Origin: Anaerolineales bacterium
GTDB lineage: Bacteria; Chloroflexota; Anaerolineae; Anaerolineales; UBA11579
NCBI GenBank assembly: GCA_025808555.1
Contig: CP075526.1
Coordinates: 1,627,064 to 1,691,063 of the forward strand
DNA length: 64,000 nt
Direction of reading: 5' to 3'
Shown: piece after piece, positions 43,055 through 51,139 of the stretch
Position numbering within the stretch: position 1 is the stretch's first letter
How the letters are laid out: every line of letters starts with the position of its first letter
Made by a program: the position numbers and the translations under genes
The notes under the pieces: model-generated
The model's input: the letters and a program-made list of their open reading frames with translations, nothing else
What the model was told of the DNA's origin: nothing
Databases searched by the model: none

Positions 43055-44215
43055 CTAGGGTTGAGGAGTGGCGGTGGCCAGCAGGCTTTGCAGGATCCAG
43101 CCGGTCAGATCGCGCCCCTGCAGGCGCACGTGCAGCCACAGCTGCCCGCCTGCCTCCTGCGGCGGCTCGGGCAGCAGCTCCACCACCTGCCCGTTGAGAA
43201 TGGTTGTGATCGCCAGGCCAGCTGGTTCCTCACGGATGAAGGCGCCGCTGCCCTGCGCATTGATCACCGCCAGCTGCGGCGTTGCCGTAGGGCTGGGGGT
43301 GAGGGTGGGCGTGCGCGTAGGTGTACGTGAGGGTGTCGCGCTTGGTTCCGGCGTGGGCGTGATCGAAGGCGTCGGCGTAATGCTGGCGGTCAGGGTGGCG
43401 CTCGGCGTCAGCGTGGGCAGGCCAATCCGCGCCCCAAAGGCCGCGCCCGCACCAGTAAAGCCAATGAACAACAGCACGCCGGCCAACAGCACGGCCGCGC
43501 TGAACGAGTAGCCATACCAGGCTGGCGGGCGAAAGCCGATCGCCGCCAATGCAGCCGCGCCGCTCAGCGTGGCCACCGCCAGGTGAATGGCGAACACCAC
43601 AAGGCCGTGCGGCCACAGGTGCAGTTGCCCGCTGCTGAGGCCGAAGCCGGCCACTGCCAGCGGCACATACAGGCCATAGCTCAGCAGCAGGCTGGCCGCG
43701 CTGGCGTTGTGCTCGCGTATCAGCGAGGCGGCGGTCAGCGCCCCGGCCGCGGCCATCGCCAGCAAGCCGGTCCAGCTCAGCAAGGCGTGCAGGCCGGCTG
43801 CGCTGTTGCTGTCCGCGACCGCGCCGTTAAAAATGCCGGCCACTGCGCCGCCGGCGAACACGAACGCACCCGCCAGAAGCAGGGCGCTGAGGTTGCGCCC
43901 AAAATGCTTGCTGGAGCCGAGCGCGGTGCCCAGCATAATGCCCACGGCTGGCGCCATCAACGGCGCCAACAGCGCACCCAGCACCAGCAACAACGGCGAA
44001 TCGAACATGAGGCCCAGGCTGATGACGCCGCCAGCCAGCAGCGAGTAAAGGAAGAAGTCAAAGGTGGGCGTGGTCTTGCGCGCCAGCGCTTCCAGCGCCA
44101 GGCTGCGCTCGTCTACACCTAAGGGGCCAAACAAGCTGCGCCGCGCATGCCGCCGGCGGGCGGCGGGCAACTGCGGGTCGTCTTCGGGCTGTGTTTGGTT
44201 TGGGGGCAGGGTCAT
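43055..44215 (-). CDS. DUF389 membrane protein fused to SH3-like domain
   Basis: 386 residues. N-terminal DUF389 domain (about 30-260) with a cytosolic start ARRSLFGPLG and six hydrophobic helices, including LLVLGALLAPLMAPAVGIMLGTALG and SASLIREHNASAA. A Thr/Pro-rich linker (270-315) follows, and the last about 70 residues look like a bacterial SH3 module: AVINAQGSGAFIREEPAG, VELLPEPPQEAGGQLWLHVRL, LTGWILQSLLA. The function of DUF389 is unknown. The linked SH3-like domain would be extracytoplasmic and suggests contact with cell wall. Divergent from the BMP-like gene. Confidence 0.85.
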   Translation of the reverse strand: MTLPPNQTQPEDDPQLPAARRRHARRSLFGPLGVDERSLALEALARKTTPTFDFFLYSLLAGGVISLGLMFDSPLLLVLGALLAPLMAPAVGIMLGTALGSSKHFGRNLSALLLAGAFVFAGGAVAGIFNGAVADSNSAAGLHALLSWTGLLAMAAAGALTAASLIREHNASAASLLLSYGLYVPLAVAGFGLSSGQLHLWPHGLVVFAIHLAVATLSGAAALAAIGFRPPAWYGYSFSAAVLLAGVLLFIGFTGAGAAFGARIGLPTLTPSATLTASITPTPSITPTPEPSATPSRTPTRTPTLTPSPTATPQLAVINAQGSGAFIREEPAGLAITTILNGQVVELLPEPPQEAGGQLWLHVRLQGRDLTGWILQSLLATATPQP

Positions 44216-44217
44216 TT

Positions 44218-44246
44218 TTGTCAGATGGGGCTGTGGCGGTTATTAT
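44218..44246 (+). promoter_or_regulatory. Promoter of the BMP-like lipoprotein gene
   Basis: TTGTCA (44218-44223), 17-base spacer, TATTAT (44241-44246). The start GTG at 44253 begins 6 bases after the -10 box, so transcription is predicted to begin at the GTG itself. Confidence 0.65.
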
Positions 44247-44252
44247 ACAGGA

Positions 44253-45221
44253 GTGAAAATTGCTTATCTTTTGCTGGCTTTGCTATTGAGCGCGTGCTCA
44301 TTTGGCGCCGCACAACCCACGCCCACCGTTGAACTGCCCACAGTCGCACCCCCAACGCCCACGACAGAGCCGGGCATTGTGCTCCTCATCGCTCCCGAAG
44401 GCGCGGACGCCGGCCTGCTGGCCGAGGCGCAGGCCGCGGCCAGCGGCTTCGCCGCTGCGCAGGGCCTGCAGTTCGAGCAGCGCGCCGGCCTCACCGCCGC
44501 CGAGCTGCCCGCCACGCTGCAGGCCGCCGTGCTGCTGGCAGACACCGGCCTGCAGGAGCTTGCCAGCGCGGCGCCCCAGGTGCGCTTCATTGCTATAGGT
44601 TTTGCTCCCGCCGAGCCGCTGCCCAACGTCACCAGCCTGTCGGCGGCGGCCGCCGCTGGCAGCCAGGATGCGGCTTTCATCGCCGGCTACATCGCCGCCA
44701 TGTCGGCCAATGATTGGCGCACCGGCATGCTCTACGGCGCATCCGATGCGGGTCTGGTGGCGCCGTACAGCGCCGGCGCGGCGTATTTCTGCGGCGCGTG
44801 CGTGCCGGCCGGCCCGCCCAACAGCACCTATCCCATCGCAGTCCAGGCCGCGCCGGACAACTGGCAGGCCGCCATAGACCAGTTCATGATCAATTTTGTG
44901 CGCGTGGTCTATATCACTCCTGAAATGGAGAACAGCGGGGCGGCCCAGCATCTGGCCAGTTTGGGCATCATGCTCATTGGCACGTCAGCCCCGCCGGCAG
45001 ATGTGGCCCATCAGTGGGTCGCCTCGGTCAGCGCTCGTTCCGGGGACAGTTTGCAGACCCAGCTCCAGCAAGCCTTGGCTGGCCAGGCTCCCAATGTGGC
45101 CTCCGGCCTGGCGGTGGAGCATGTCAATCCATCCTTGTTCAGCCAATCCCGGCTTGAATTTGTCCAGATCACCATCGGGGAGCTGCTCAGTGGGGTGCTG
45201 GTCTGGCAAACAGGCCAGTGA
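44253..45221 (+). CDS. BMP-family-like lipoprotein, divergent
   Basis: 322 residues. Start GTG, then signal peptide KIAYLLLALLLSAC with lipobox Cys14 and a Thr/Pro linker. The rest is a periplasmic-binding fold like basic membrane protein (BMP/Med) family: VLLIAPEGADAGLLAEAQAAA, VRFIAIGFAP, AAAGSQDAAFIAGYIAAMSA (conserved BMP segment), YGASDAG, and a C-terminal lobe FVQITIGELLSG. It lacks several conserved aromatic residues of the substrate pocket compared with the neighbour at 45367, so it is probably a divergent paralogue. Possibly an accessory nucleoside-binding protein of the same transporter. Confidence 0.72.
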   Translation: MKIAYLLLALLLSACSFGAAQPTPTVELPTVAPPTPTTEPGIVLLIAPEGADAGLLAEAQAAASGFAAAQGLQFEQRAGLTAAELPATLQAAVLLADTGLQELASAAPQVRFIAIGFAPAEPLPNVTSLSAAAAAGSQDAAFIAGYIAAMSANDWRTGMLYGASDAGLVAPYSAGAAYFCGACVPAGPPNSTYPIAVQAAPDNWQAAIDQFMINFVRVVYITPEMENSGAAQHLASLGIMLIGTSAPPADVAHQWVASVSARSGDSLQTQLQQALAGQAPNVASGLAVEHVNPSLFSQSRLEFVQITIGELLSGVLVWQTGQ

Positions 45222-45256
45222 TCAGGTTAAAACATTCATACTTTTAGTCTGAAAGA

Positions 45257-45285
45257 TTTACACACTAATTTCTTCATGATAGACT
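45257..45285 (+). promoter_or_regulatory. Promoter of the BMP importer operon
   Basis: TTTACA (45257-45262), 17-base spacer, TAGACT (45280-45285). The leader to the ATG at 45367 is about 75 bases and contains a short self-complementary TTGGGGCCCCAA (45310-45321). Confidence 0.65.
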
Positions 45286-45366
45286 CGCAGTACCCTAAAC
45301 GTGAGGTGCTTGGGGCCCCAATGCGCGCCCCGCGCTTCCAAGATTCTTCCAGGAGGAAGAGAGTAT

Positions 45367-46365
45367 ATGAATAAGAAGCATTATTCCTTGTTTGGCCTGC
45401 TTCTGGCGGCTGCGCTTGTTTTGGCTGCCTGCGGTGGGACGGCGCCCGGCGCGGCCGACTTCAAGGCCTGCCAGGTTACCGACACGGGTGGCATTGATGA
45501 TGCCTCCTTCAACCAGACCGCTTGGGCTGGTGTGGAACAGGCCGTGGATGAACTTGGTATCGAAGGCGCCTTCGTTGAATCCAACGAACAGGCTGACTAC
45601 GAGCCCAACATCAACGCCATGATTGACCAGGGTTGTGACCTGATCATCACCGTAGGTTTCCTGATGGGCGATGCCACCGCGGCTGCGGCGGCTGCTAATC
45701 CGGACCAGGCCTTCGGCATCATCGATGTCGACTACCTGGACTTCCCCAACCTGACCGGTCACGCCTTCGCCACTGACGAGGCTGCTTTCCTGGCTGGTTA
45801 CCACGCGGCTGCTAGCACCCAGACCGGCGTCGTGGGCACCTTCGGCGGCATCAACATCCCGCCCGTGACTGTGTTCATGGACGGCTTCTGGTATGGCGTG
45901 CAGTACTACAACCAGGAGCACGGCACCAATGTCCAAGTGCTCGGTTGGGACCCCGCTGTACAGGATGGTCTGTTCACTGGCAACTTCGACTCCCTGGATG
46001 ACGGTCGTGCTTTTGCTGAGAGCCTGATGGACGAAGGCGCCGACATCATCATGCCGGTGGCTGGCCCTGTTGGCCTCGGTTCCGCTGCGGCCATTCAGGA
46101 GCGCGGCAACGCCTGGCTGATCGGTGTTGACAGCGACTGGACCCAGACTGCTCCGGAATACGCTGGCATCATCCTGAACTCCGTGCTGAAGAACATGGAC
46201 GCAACCGTCTTCCAGCACATTCAGGCGGCTGTCAACGGTGAGAGCGCCGGTTCCCTGATCCTCGGTACTCTGGAGAACGGTGGTGTTGGCGTAGCGGCGA
46301 GCTTCGACAACATGCAGGCTCTGATCGACGGCATCGTTGCCGGCGACATTCAGACCGCTCCGTAA
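45367..46365 (+). CDS. BMP-family ABC transporter substrate-binding lipoprotein (nucleoside type)
   Basis: 332 residues. Signal peptide SLFGLLLAAALVLAAC with lipobox Cys22, then the BMP pattern: QVTDTGGIDDASFNQTAWAG, EPNINAMIDQGCDLIITVGF, AFATDEAAFLAGYHAAAST, VGTFGGINIPPVTVFMDGF and IGVDSDWTQTAPEYAGIILNSVLKN. Binds nucleosides or purine-type ligands at the outer face and delivers them to the permeases. AGGAGG lies about 11 bases upstream of the ATG. Separated from the ATPase gene by a terminator, so the binding protein can be made in excess. Confidence 0.93.
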   Translation: MNKKHYSLFGLLLAAALVLAACGGTAPGAADFKACQVTDTGGIDDASFNQTAWAGVEQAVDELGIEGAFVESNEQADYEPNINAMIDQGCDLIITVGFLMGDATAAAAAANPDQAFGIIDVDYLDFPNLTGHAFATDEAAFLAGYHAAASTQTGVVGTFGGINIPPVTVFMDGFWYGVQYYNQEHGTNVQVLGWDPAVQDGLFTGNFDSLDDGRAFAESLMDEGADIIMPVAGPVGLGSAAAIQERGNAWLIGVDSDWTQTAPEYAGIILNSVLKNMDATVFQHIQAAVNGESAGSLILGTLENGGVGVAASFDNMQALIDGIVAGDIQTAP

Positions 46366-46383
46366 GCATCGCAACTGTTGCAC

Positions 46384-46419
46384 AAAAAAAGAGCCGGGCA
46401 TAGCCCGGTTCTTTTTTTT
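46384..46419 (+). terminator. Terminator after the BMP binding-protein gene
   Basis: GAGCCGGGC (46391-46399) pairs with GCCCGGTTC (46403-46411; one G-T) around ATA, with A-run before and T-run after. It would let the binding protein be over-expressed relative to the ATPase and permeases. Confidence 0.88.
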
Positions 46420-46429
46420 ACGCATGCGT

Positions 46430-46459
46430 CTGACTGCGAGACGATGCTCATGGTAGAAT
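46430..46459 (+). promoter_or_regulatory. Weak internal promoter before the ABC ATPase gene
   Basis: CTGACT (46430-46435), 18-base spacer, TAGAAT (46454-46459). It may restart transcription after the terminator. Confidence 0.4.
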
Positions 46460-46496
46460 GCACAAAGTTCATCCTAGCCACCGCCGAGGTAAGCCC

Positions 46497-48152
46497 ATGC
46501 CCCCCGTCCTTGAGCTAAAAAAAATTACCAAGCGTTTCCCCGGTGTGTTGGCGAACGACCAGATCGATCTTACGCTTGAGCGCGGTGAGATCCACGCCTT
46601 GCTGGGCGAAAACGGCGCCGGCAAGACCACCCTCATGAATATCCTCTATGGCCTGTACCAACCTGATGAAGGCGAGATCTTCATCAATGGTCAGCAGGTC
46701 CAGGTGCACTCCCCTACAGATGCTATTGACGCTGGGGTGGGTATGGTGCACCAGCACTTCATGCTGATCCCTGTGTTCACCGTAACCGAGAATGTAATGT
46801 TGGGCTCTGAGAGCCTGAAGCTGGGCGGGGTGCTTGACCGCCGCACGGCCGCCGACCGCATCCGCGAGATCTCCAGCGCCTATGGGCTGGAAGTCAATCC
46901 CGATGACTATATACGTGACCTCCCTGTGGGCGGCCAGCAGCGCGTCGAGATCATCAAGCTGCTCTATCGCGAAGCCGATATCCTGATTTTGGATGAGCCC
47001 ACCGCGGTGCTGACCCCGCAGGAAGCAGATGAGTTGTTCAAGATCATGCATTCGCTCACTGAACGGGGCAAGTCCATCATTTTCATCACCCATAAGCTGC
47101 GCGAAGTGCTTGAGATCGCCGACCGCATCACCGTCATCCGCCGTGGCAAAGTAGTCGGCTCCACCACCCCCAAAGAAGCTGATCAGAGCAAGCTGGCCGC
47201 CATGATGGTGGGGCGCGAAGTGGACCTTAGCGTGCACAAACGCGCTGCCACGCCTGGAGCCGATGTACTCGAAGTGCAGAACCTCAAAGTGGGCGACGAC
47301 CGCGGCCACATTGCCGTGGACGATGTGAGCTTTACGGTGCGCGCCGGAGAAGTGCTGGGCGTTGCCGGCGTGCAAGGCAATGGCCAGACCGAGCTGGTCG
47401 AGGCGCTTACCGGCCTGCGCCCTGCTTTGGACGGTAGCGTACGCTTGCTGAACGAAGACATCACCAAGGCCAACCCGCGGCGCATCACTGAGCTGGGCAC
47501 GGCCCACATCCCTGAAGACCGCCAGCGGGATGGCTTGGTGCTTAACTTCCCCGTGGCCGACAACCTCGTGCTTAATACCTATTACCAGAAGCCTTTTTCC
47601 AAAGGTGCAGTGTTGCAACAGGCCACCATTGCCGAGGTGGCCGAAGAGCGCGTTAGCAGCTTTGATATTCGCACTCCAAGTGTAGAGACCAGTGCCGGCT
47701 CGCTTTCCGGCGGAAACCAGCAGAAAGTCATCGTCGCACGTGAGCTCTCTCGCCCGGTCAAGCTGGTGGTTGCTTCCCAGCCCACTCGCGGCCTGGATGT
47801 GGGCTCTATTGAATATATTCACGGCCGCCTCATCGAAAGCCGCGACAACGGGGGCGCGGTGCTGCTGGTCTCCTCTGAATTGGATGAGATCATGCAGCTC
47901 TCTGACCGCATTGCGGTAATTTACCGCGGCAAGATCGTGGATGTGCTGCCCTCCAAGGACGCCAGCAAGGAAAAAGTTGGCTTGTTGATGGCTGGCGTAG
48001 TGGGCGGGCGGGCAGCTGGCGCCAAACCTAAGCCCAAGGCAAAGACCAAAGCCAAGTCGAAAGCGAAAGCCAAGCCGGCCGCCAGGAAAACCACGCCGAA
48101 AAATAAAGCATCCCGCGCTTCCAAAACTACGCGCCGCCGTAAGGACTCCTAA
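46497..48152 (+). CDS. ABC importer ATP-binding protein, two ATPase domains, with Lys-rich tail
   Basis: 551 residues with the sugar/nucleoside importer (RbsA/YufO) layout. Domain 1: Walker A GENGAGKTT, signature VGGQQRVEIIK, Walker B ILILDEPTAVLT. Domain 2: altered Walker A GVQGNGQTEL, signature SGGNQQKVIVARE and VVASQPTRGLD, as usual for the second half. The start ATG at 46497 is chosen for GAGG seven bases upstream; a -10 box overlaps the earlier ATG at 46458. The last about 44 residues are a histone H1-like tail (PKPKAKTKAKSKAKAKPAAR and so on), unusual for an ATPase of this family. Confidence 0.93.
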   Translation: MPPVLELKKITKRFPGVLANDQIDLTLERGEIHALLGENGAGKTTLMNILYGLYQPDEGEIFINGQQVQVHSPTDAIDAGVGMVHQHFMLIPVFTVTENVMLGSESLKLGGVLDRRTAADRIREISSAYGLEVNPDDYIRDLPVGGQQRVEIIKLLYREADILILDEPTAVLTPQEADELFKIMHSLTERGKSIIFITHKLREVLEIADRITVIRRGKVVGSTTPKEADQSKLAAMMVGREVDLSVHKRAATPGADVLEVQNLKVGDDRGHIAVDDVSFTVRAGEVLGVAGVQGNGQTELVEALTGLRPALDGSVRLLNEDITKANPRRITELGTAHIPEDRQRDGLVLNFPVADNLVLNTYYQKPFSKGAVLQQATIAEVAEERVSSFDIRTPSVETSAGSLSGGNQQKVIVARELSRPVKLVVASQPTRGLDVGSIEYIHGRLIESRDNGGAVLLVSSELDEIMQLSDRIAVIYRGKIVDVLPSKDASKEKVGLLMAGVVGGRAAGAKPKPKAKTKAKSKAKAKPAARKTTPKNKASRASKTTRRRKDS

Positions 48153-48154
48153 GC

Positions 48155-49405
48155 ATGGCGAACCAAGACAGCCCATCCACACCCCCGCAAAAGAAGAGCG
48201 CATTTGGCATCTTCATGCATGAGCTGACCCGCGGCTCGCTGATCGTTCCCATCCTTGCCATCCTTACTGGACTGCTGCTGGGCGGCCTCATTGTCGCCGT
48301 CACCACGGAGCAGGTCTACACCGCCTGGTCGCGCTCACCATTGGAAGCAGTGAGCGTAGGCGTCAACGCCGCTTTACGCTCGTATAGTGCGCTGTTCAAC
48401 GGCGCCATCGGCAACCCTGAGCGCATTGCCGACGCTCTTGCCAGCGGAGAGAGCGCCGCCCTGCGACGGGCCTTCAACCCCTTCCTTGAAAGCCTCACCA
48501 AATCGGTGCCGTATATCTTCGCCGGTCTGGCGGTTGCCTTGGGTTTCCGCTCTGGCCTGTTCAACATCGGCGCCGAAGGCCAGTTGTTCATGGGGGCAGT
48601 CGCCTCTGTTTACGTGGGTTTCGCTGTCAAAGGCCTGCCTGCCATCATTCATGTTCCCCTGGCGCTGGGGGCCGGGGCGCTGGGCGGCGCCATCTGGGGC
48701 TTTATCCCCGGCTGGCTTAAAGCCAAGACCGGAGGGCATGAGGTCATCAACACCATCATGATGAACTACATTGCCTTCCGTCTGAGCGAGTACCTGCTGC
48801 GCGGCCCTTTGCAGCGCCCAGACACCACCAACCCCATCAGTCCTTTCATTGAGACCACTGCTCAGTTGCCGCGCTTCTTTGAAAGCCCGATACGCTTTCA
48901 CCTTGGCTTCTTTATTGCGCTGGCGGCGGCCTACGGCGTATATTGGCTGTTGTTTAGGACCCGCCTGGGTTTTGAGTTGCGCACTGTGGGCGCCAACCCC
49001 AATGCTGCTCGCTACGCTGGTATGAATATTCTGGTGATCACTGTGCTGGCCATGAGCCTCTCCGGCGCTCTGGCGGGCATGGCTGGCGCTAATGAAGTGC
49101 TGGGCGTCAATTACACCCTGGCCCCGGCCTTCTCCTCCGGTTATGGTTTTGACAGTATTGCCCTGGCGTTGATCGGCAAGAGCCATCCGGTGGGCGTAGT
49201 GCTGGCCGCGCTGCTGTTCGGCACGCTGCGCAATGGCGCCCTGCAAATGCAGATCGCTGCCAACGTCCCGGTGGATATCATCTCGGTCATGCAGGCGCTC
49301 ATCCTGGCCTTCATCGCCGCCCCGGCCATCATCCGCACCATCTACCGCCTGCGCGCCCCTGAACAGCAGGAAGATACCTTGCATGTTCGTGGCTGGGGAG
49401 GTTAA
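48155..49405 (+). CDS. ABC transporter permease (nucleoside type, BPD_transp_2)
   Basis: 416 residues with about ten helices. Conserved FNIGAEGQLFMGAV, GFIPGWLKAKTGGHEVINTIMMNYIA, LRTVGANPNAARYAGMN and the ATPase-coupling stretch, then GYGFDSIALALIGKSHPVGV. Partners with the next permease and the double ATPase. ATG starts 2 bases after the ATPase stop, so the three genes form one operon. Confidence 0.93.
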   Translation: MANQDSPSTPPQKKSAFGIFMHELTRGSLIVPILAILTGLLLGGLIVAVTTEQVYTAWSRSPLEAVSVGVNAALRSYSALFNGAIGNPERIADALASGESAALRRAFNPFLESLTKSVPYIFAGLAVALGFRSGLFNIGAEGQLFMGAVASVYVGFAVKGLPAIIHVPLALGAGALGGAIWGFIPGWLKAKTGGHEVINTIMMNYIAFRLSEYLLRGPLQRPDTTNPISPFIETTAQLPRFFESPIRFHLGFFIALAAAYGVYWLLFRTRLGFELRTVGANPNAARYAGMNILVITVLAMSLSGALAGMAGANEVLGVNYTLAPAFSSGYGFDSIALALIGKSHPVGVVLAALLFGTLRNGALQMQIAANVPVDIISVMQALILAFIAAPAIIRTIYRLRAPEQQEDTLHVRGWGG

Positions 49406-49407
49406 CC

Positions 49408-50682
49408 ATGAGCACCCTGACATCCACAATGAAATCATCGGCGGAGTACACCAGCGGCAGCCGTCGCCGCGTGATGGGCATCGTTTTCCTGGCGTTGGCC
49501 GCTGCCATCTGGATCCTGTTTGCCCGCACCACCCAGGGGCAAATGGTCACCACCTTCACCCTTAACCCTGGCGGCAGCCAGGCCAATTTCCCCAACTTGG
49601 AATTCATCACGCTGCCGGTGCTGCAGGGCATCGCCTTTGTGTGCGCGCTGCTGGGTGGGTATCAATTGATGCGCGGCTTTGGCAAACGCACCAATGCCAT
49701 CCTCGGTCTGGTGGCGGCGCTGTTCATCTTCGCCTTCCTTTCCTGGGTCGCTTCCGGCACCTCGCTCAACCTGGCCGGCCTGCTGCGCGCCACGCTCATC
49801 CGCGCCGTACCCATTACCCTCGGCGCCCTCTCCGGCATTCTGTGCGAGCGCGCCGGTGTGGTCAACATCGCCATCGAAGGCATGATGCTCACCGGCGCAA
49901 TGGTGGCGGCCATCTTCGGTAGCTTGTTTGGGCTGTGGGTGGGTCTGCTAGCCGGTGTACTGGCAGGCGCCCTGCTGGCCTTGGTGCATGCCATCCTCTC
50001 CATCAAATACAAGACCGACCAGATCGTCTCTGGCACGGTCATCAATATCTTTTCCATAGGCATCACCTCTTTCATTTCTGCCAAATTCCTGGCTAGCAGC
50101 CGCCACTTGAACAACCCCGGCATCTTCCCGGATATCCAGATCCCCGGCCTGGTGGATATTCCCTTCCTCGGCCCGATTGTCTTCTCGCACAATGTGTTCT
50201 TTTTTGGGATGGTTCTTTTGCTAGCCTTGCTGCATTTTGGCTTGTTCTTTACGCGCTGGGGCCTGCGCCTGCGCTCGGTGGGTGAGCACCCCAAAGCTGC
50301 CGACACGCTGGGCATCAACGTTTTCAAAACCCGTTACATGGCGGTGATTTTAGGCGGCATGATGGCCGGCTTTGGCGGCGCCTACTTCACCCTGGGTTCC
50401 GTGGGCCGCTTTGATGAGGTCATGACCGCTGGTCGCGGCTTCATCGGCCTGGCTGCCATGATCTTCGGTAACTGGAATCCCTTCGGTGCCTTTGGCGCAG
50501 GCTTGCTCTTCGGCTTCGCCGATATGCTGGCCGCGCGGCTCGCCATCCTGGGTGTGCGCGTGCCTTCCGAATTCCTGCTGATGGCGCCGTACATCGCCAC
50601 CATGATCGTGCTGGCCGGCGTTGTTGGCCGCGGTCAGATGCCTGCAGCCGACGGCCAGCCCTACGAAAAAGAAGGCCATTAG
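49408..50682 (+). CDS. ABC transporter permease, second subunit
   Basis: 424 residues, same family as the previous gene but with a longer N-terminal cytosolic/helical part. LRATLIRAVPITLGALSGILCERAGVVNIAIEGMMLTGAM is the permease signature, RLRSVGEHPKAADTLGINVF the coupling segment, followed by AGRGFIGLAAMIFGNWNPFGAFGA. Starts 2 bases after the first permease stop. Together they would import nucleosides; the adenosine deaminase at 60663 would suit such a salvage path. Confidence 0.92.
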   Translation: MSTLTSTMKSSAEYTSGSRRRVMGIVFLALAAAIWILFARTTQGQMVTTFTLNPGGSQANFPNLEFITLPVLQGIAFVCALLGGYQLMRGFGKRTNAILGLVAALFIFAFLSWVASGTSLNLAGLLRATLIRAVPITLGALSGILCERAGVVNIAIEGMMLTGAMVAAIFGSLFGLWVGLLAGVLAGALLALVHAILSIKYKTDQIVSGTVINIFSIGITSFISAKFLASSRHLNNPGIFPDIQIPGLVDIPFLGPIVFSHNVFFFGMVLLLALLHFGLFFTRWGLRLRSVGEHPKAADTLGINVFKTRYMAVILGGMMAGFGGAYFTLGSVGRFDEVMTAGRGFIGLAAMIFGNWNPFGAFGAGLLFGFADMLAARLAILGVRVPSEFLLMAPYIATMIVLAGVVGRGQMPAADGQPYEKEGH

Positions 50683-50700
50683 CGCCCCTAACTACTACCG

Positions 50701-50751
50701 CAAAGGCACAAAGAGAACAAAGTTTTTATCTTTGTACCCTTTGTGCCTTTG
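50701..50751. repeat. Imperfect 22-base inverted repeat
   Basis: 50701-50722 and 50730-50751 match as inverted repeats in 20 of 22 positions (arms with CAAAGGCACAAAG), with a 7-base centre. The composition is unlike the surrounding genes. It may be a small palindromic mobile element or a bidirectional structure; no T-run follows the right arm. Confidence 0.75.
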
Positions 50752-50776
50752 TGATTAAATCTCAACGGAGCCTCTA

Positions 50777-51139
50777 GTGAAAACATTATTACGCATTGAA
50801 GAAGCCTCCCTGTTCGCACTCGCCGTCTTTGCTTATGCAGGTATGGGCCTGCCGTGGTGGTGGTTTGCCGCGCTGCTCTTCGCACCAGACCTCTCGGCAA
50901 TTGGTTATCTGGCCGGCCCGCGCGTCGGTGCCTTCACCTATAACCTCTTCCACCACCGCGCCCTGGCCGTGCTTCTGTTCGCGCTCAGCGTGCCGATGGA
51001 TTCGATCCCCCTGCGCATTGCAGGCATCATCATCTTCGCTCACGCCAGCCTCGACCGTGTATTTGGCTACGGCTTAAAATATCCCGACTCGTTCCACAAT
51101 ACCCACCTCGGTCCCATTGGCCGCGGGAGGCAGCCATAA
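50777..51139 (+). CDS. DUF4260 family membrane protein
   Basis: 120 residues with three or four hydrophobic helices. KTLLRIEEASLFALAVFAY, WWFAALLFAPDLSAIGYLAG, GAFTYNLFHHRALA, and the ending HASLDRVFGYGLKYPDSFHNTHLGPIG match the DUF4260 pattern well. No function is established. RBS: GGAG (50767-50770) before ATG via TCTAGTG; a GTG start at 50777 is used. The end overlaps the ABC-F gene start by one base. Confidence 0.85.
   Translation: MKTLLRIEEASLFALAVFAYAGMGLPWWWFAALLFAPDLSAIGYLAGPRVGAFTYNLFHHRALAVLLFALSVPMDSIPLRIAGIIIFAHASLDRVFGYGLKYPDSFHNTHLGPIGRGRQP

Noticed and set aside
46515..48203. 562-codon open frame on the minus strand
   Set aside because: It is exactly opposite the ABC ATPase, which has clear domains; the antisense product has no recognisable motif.
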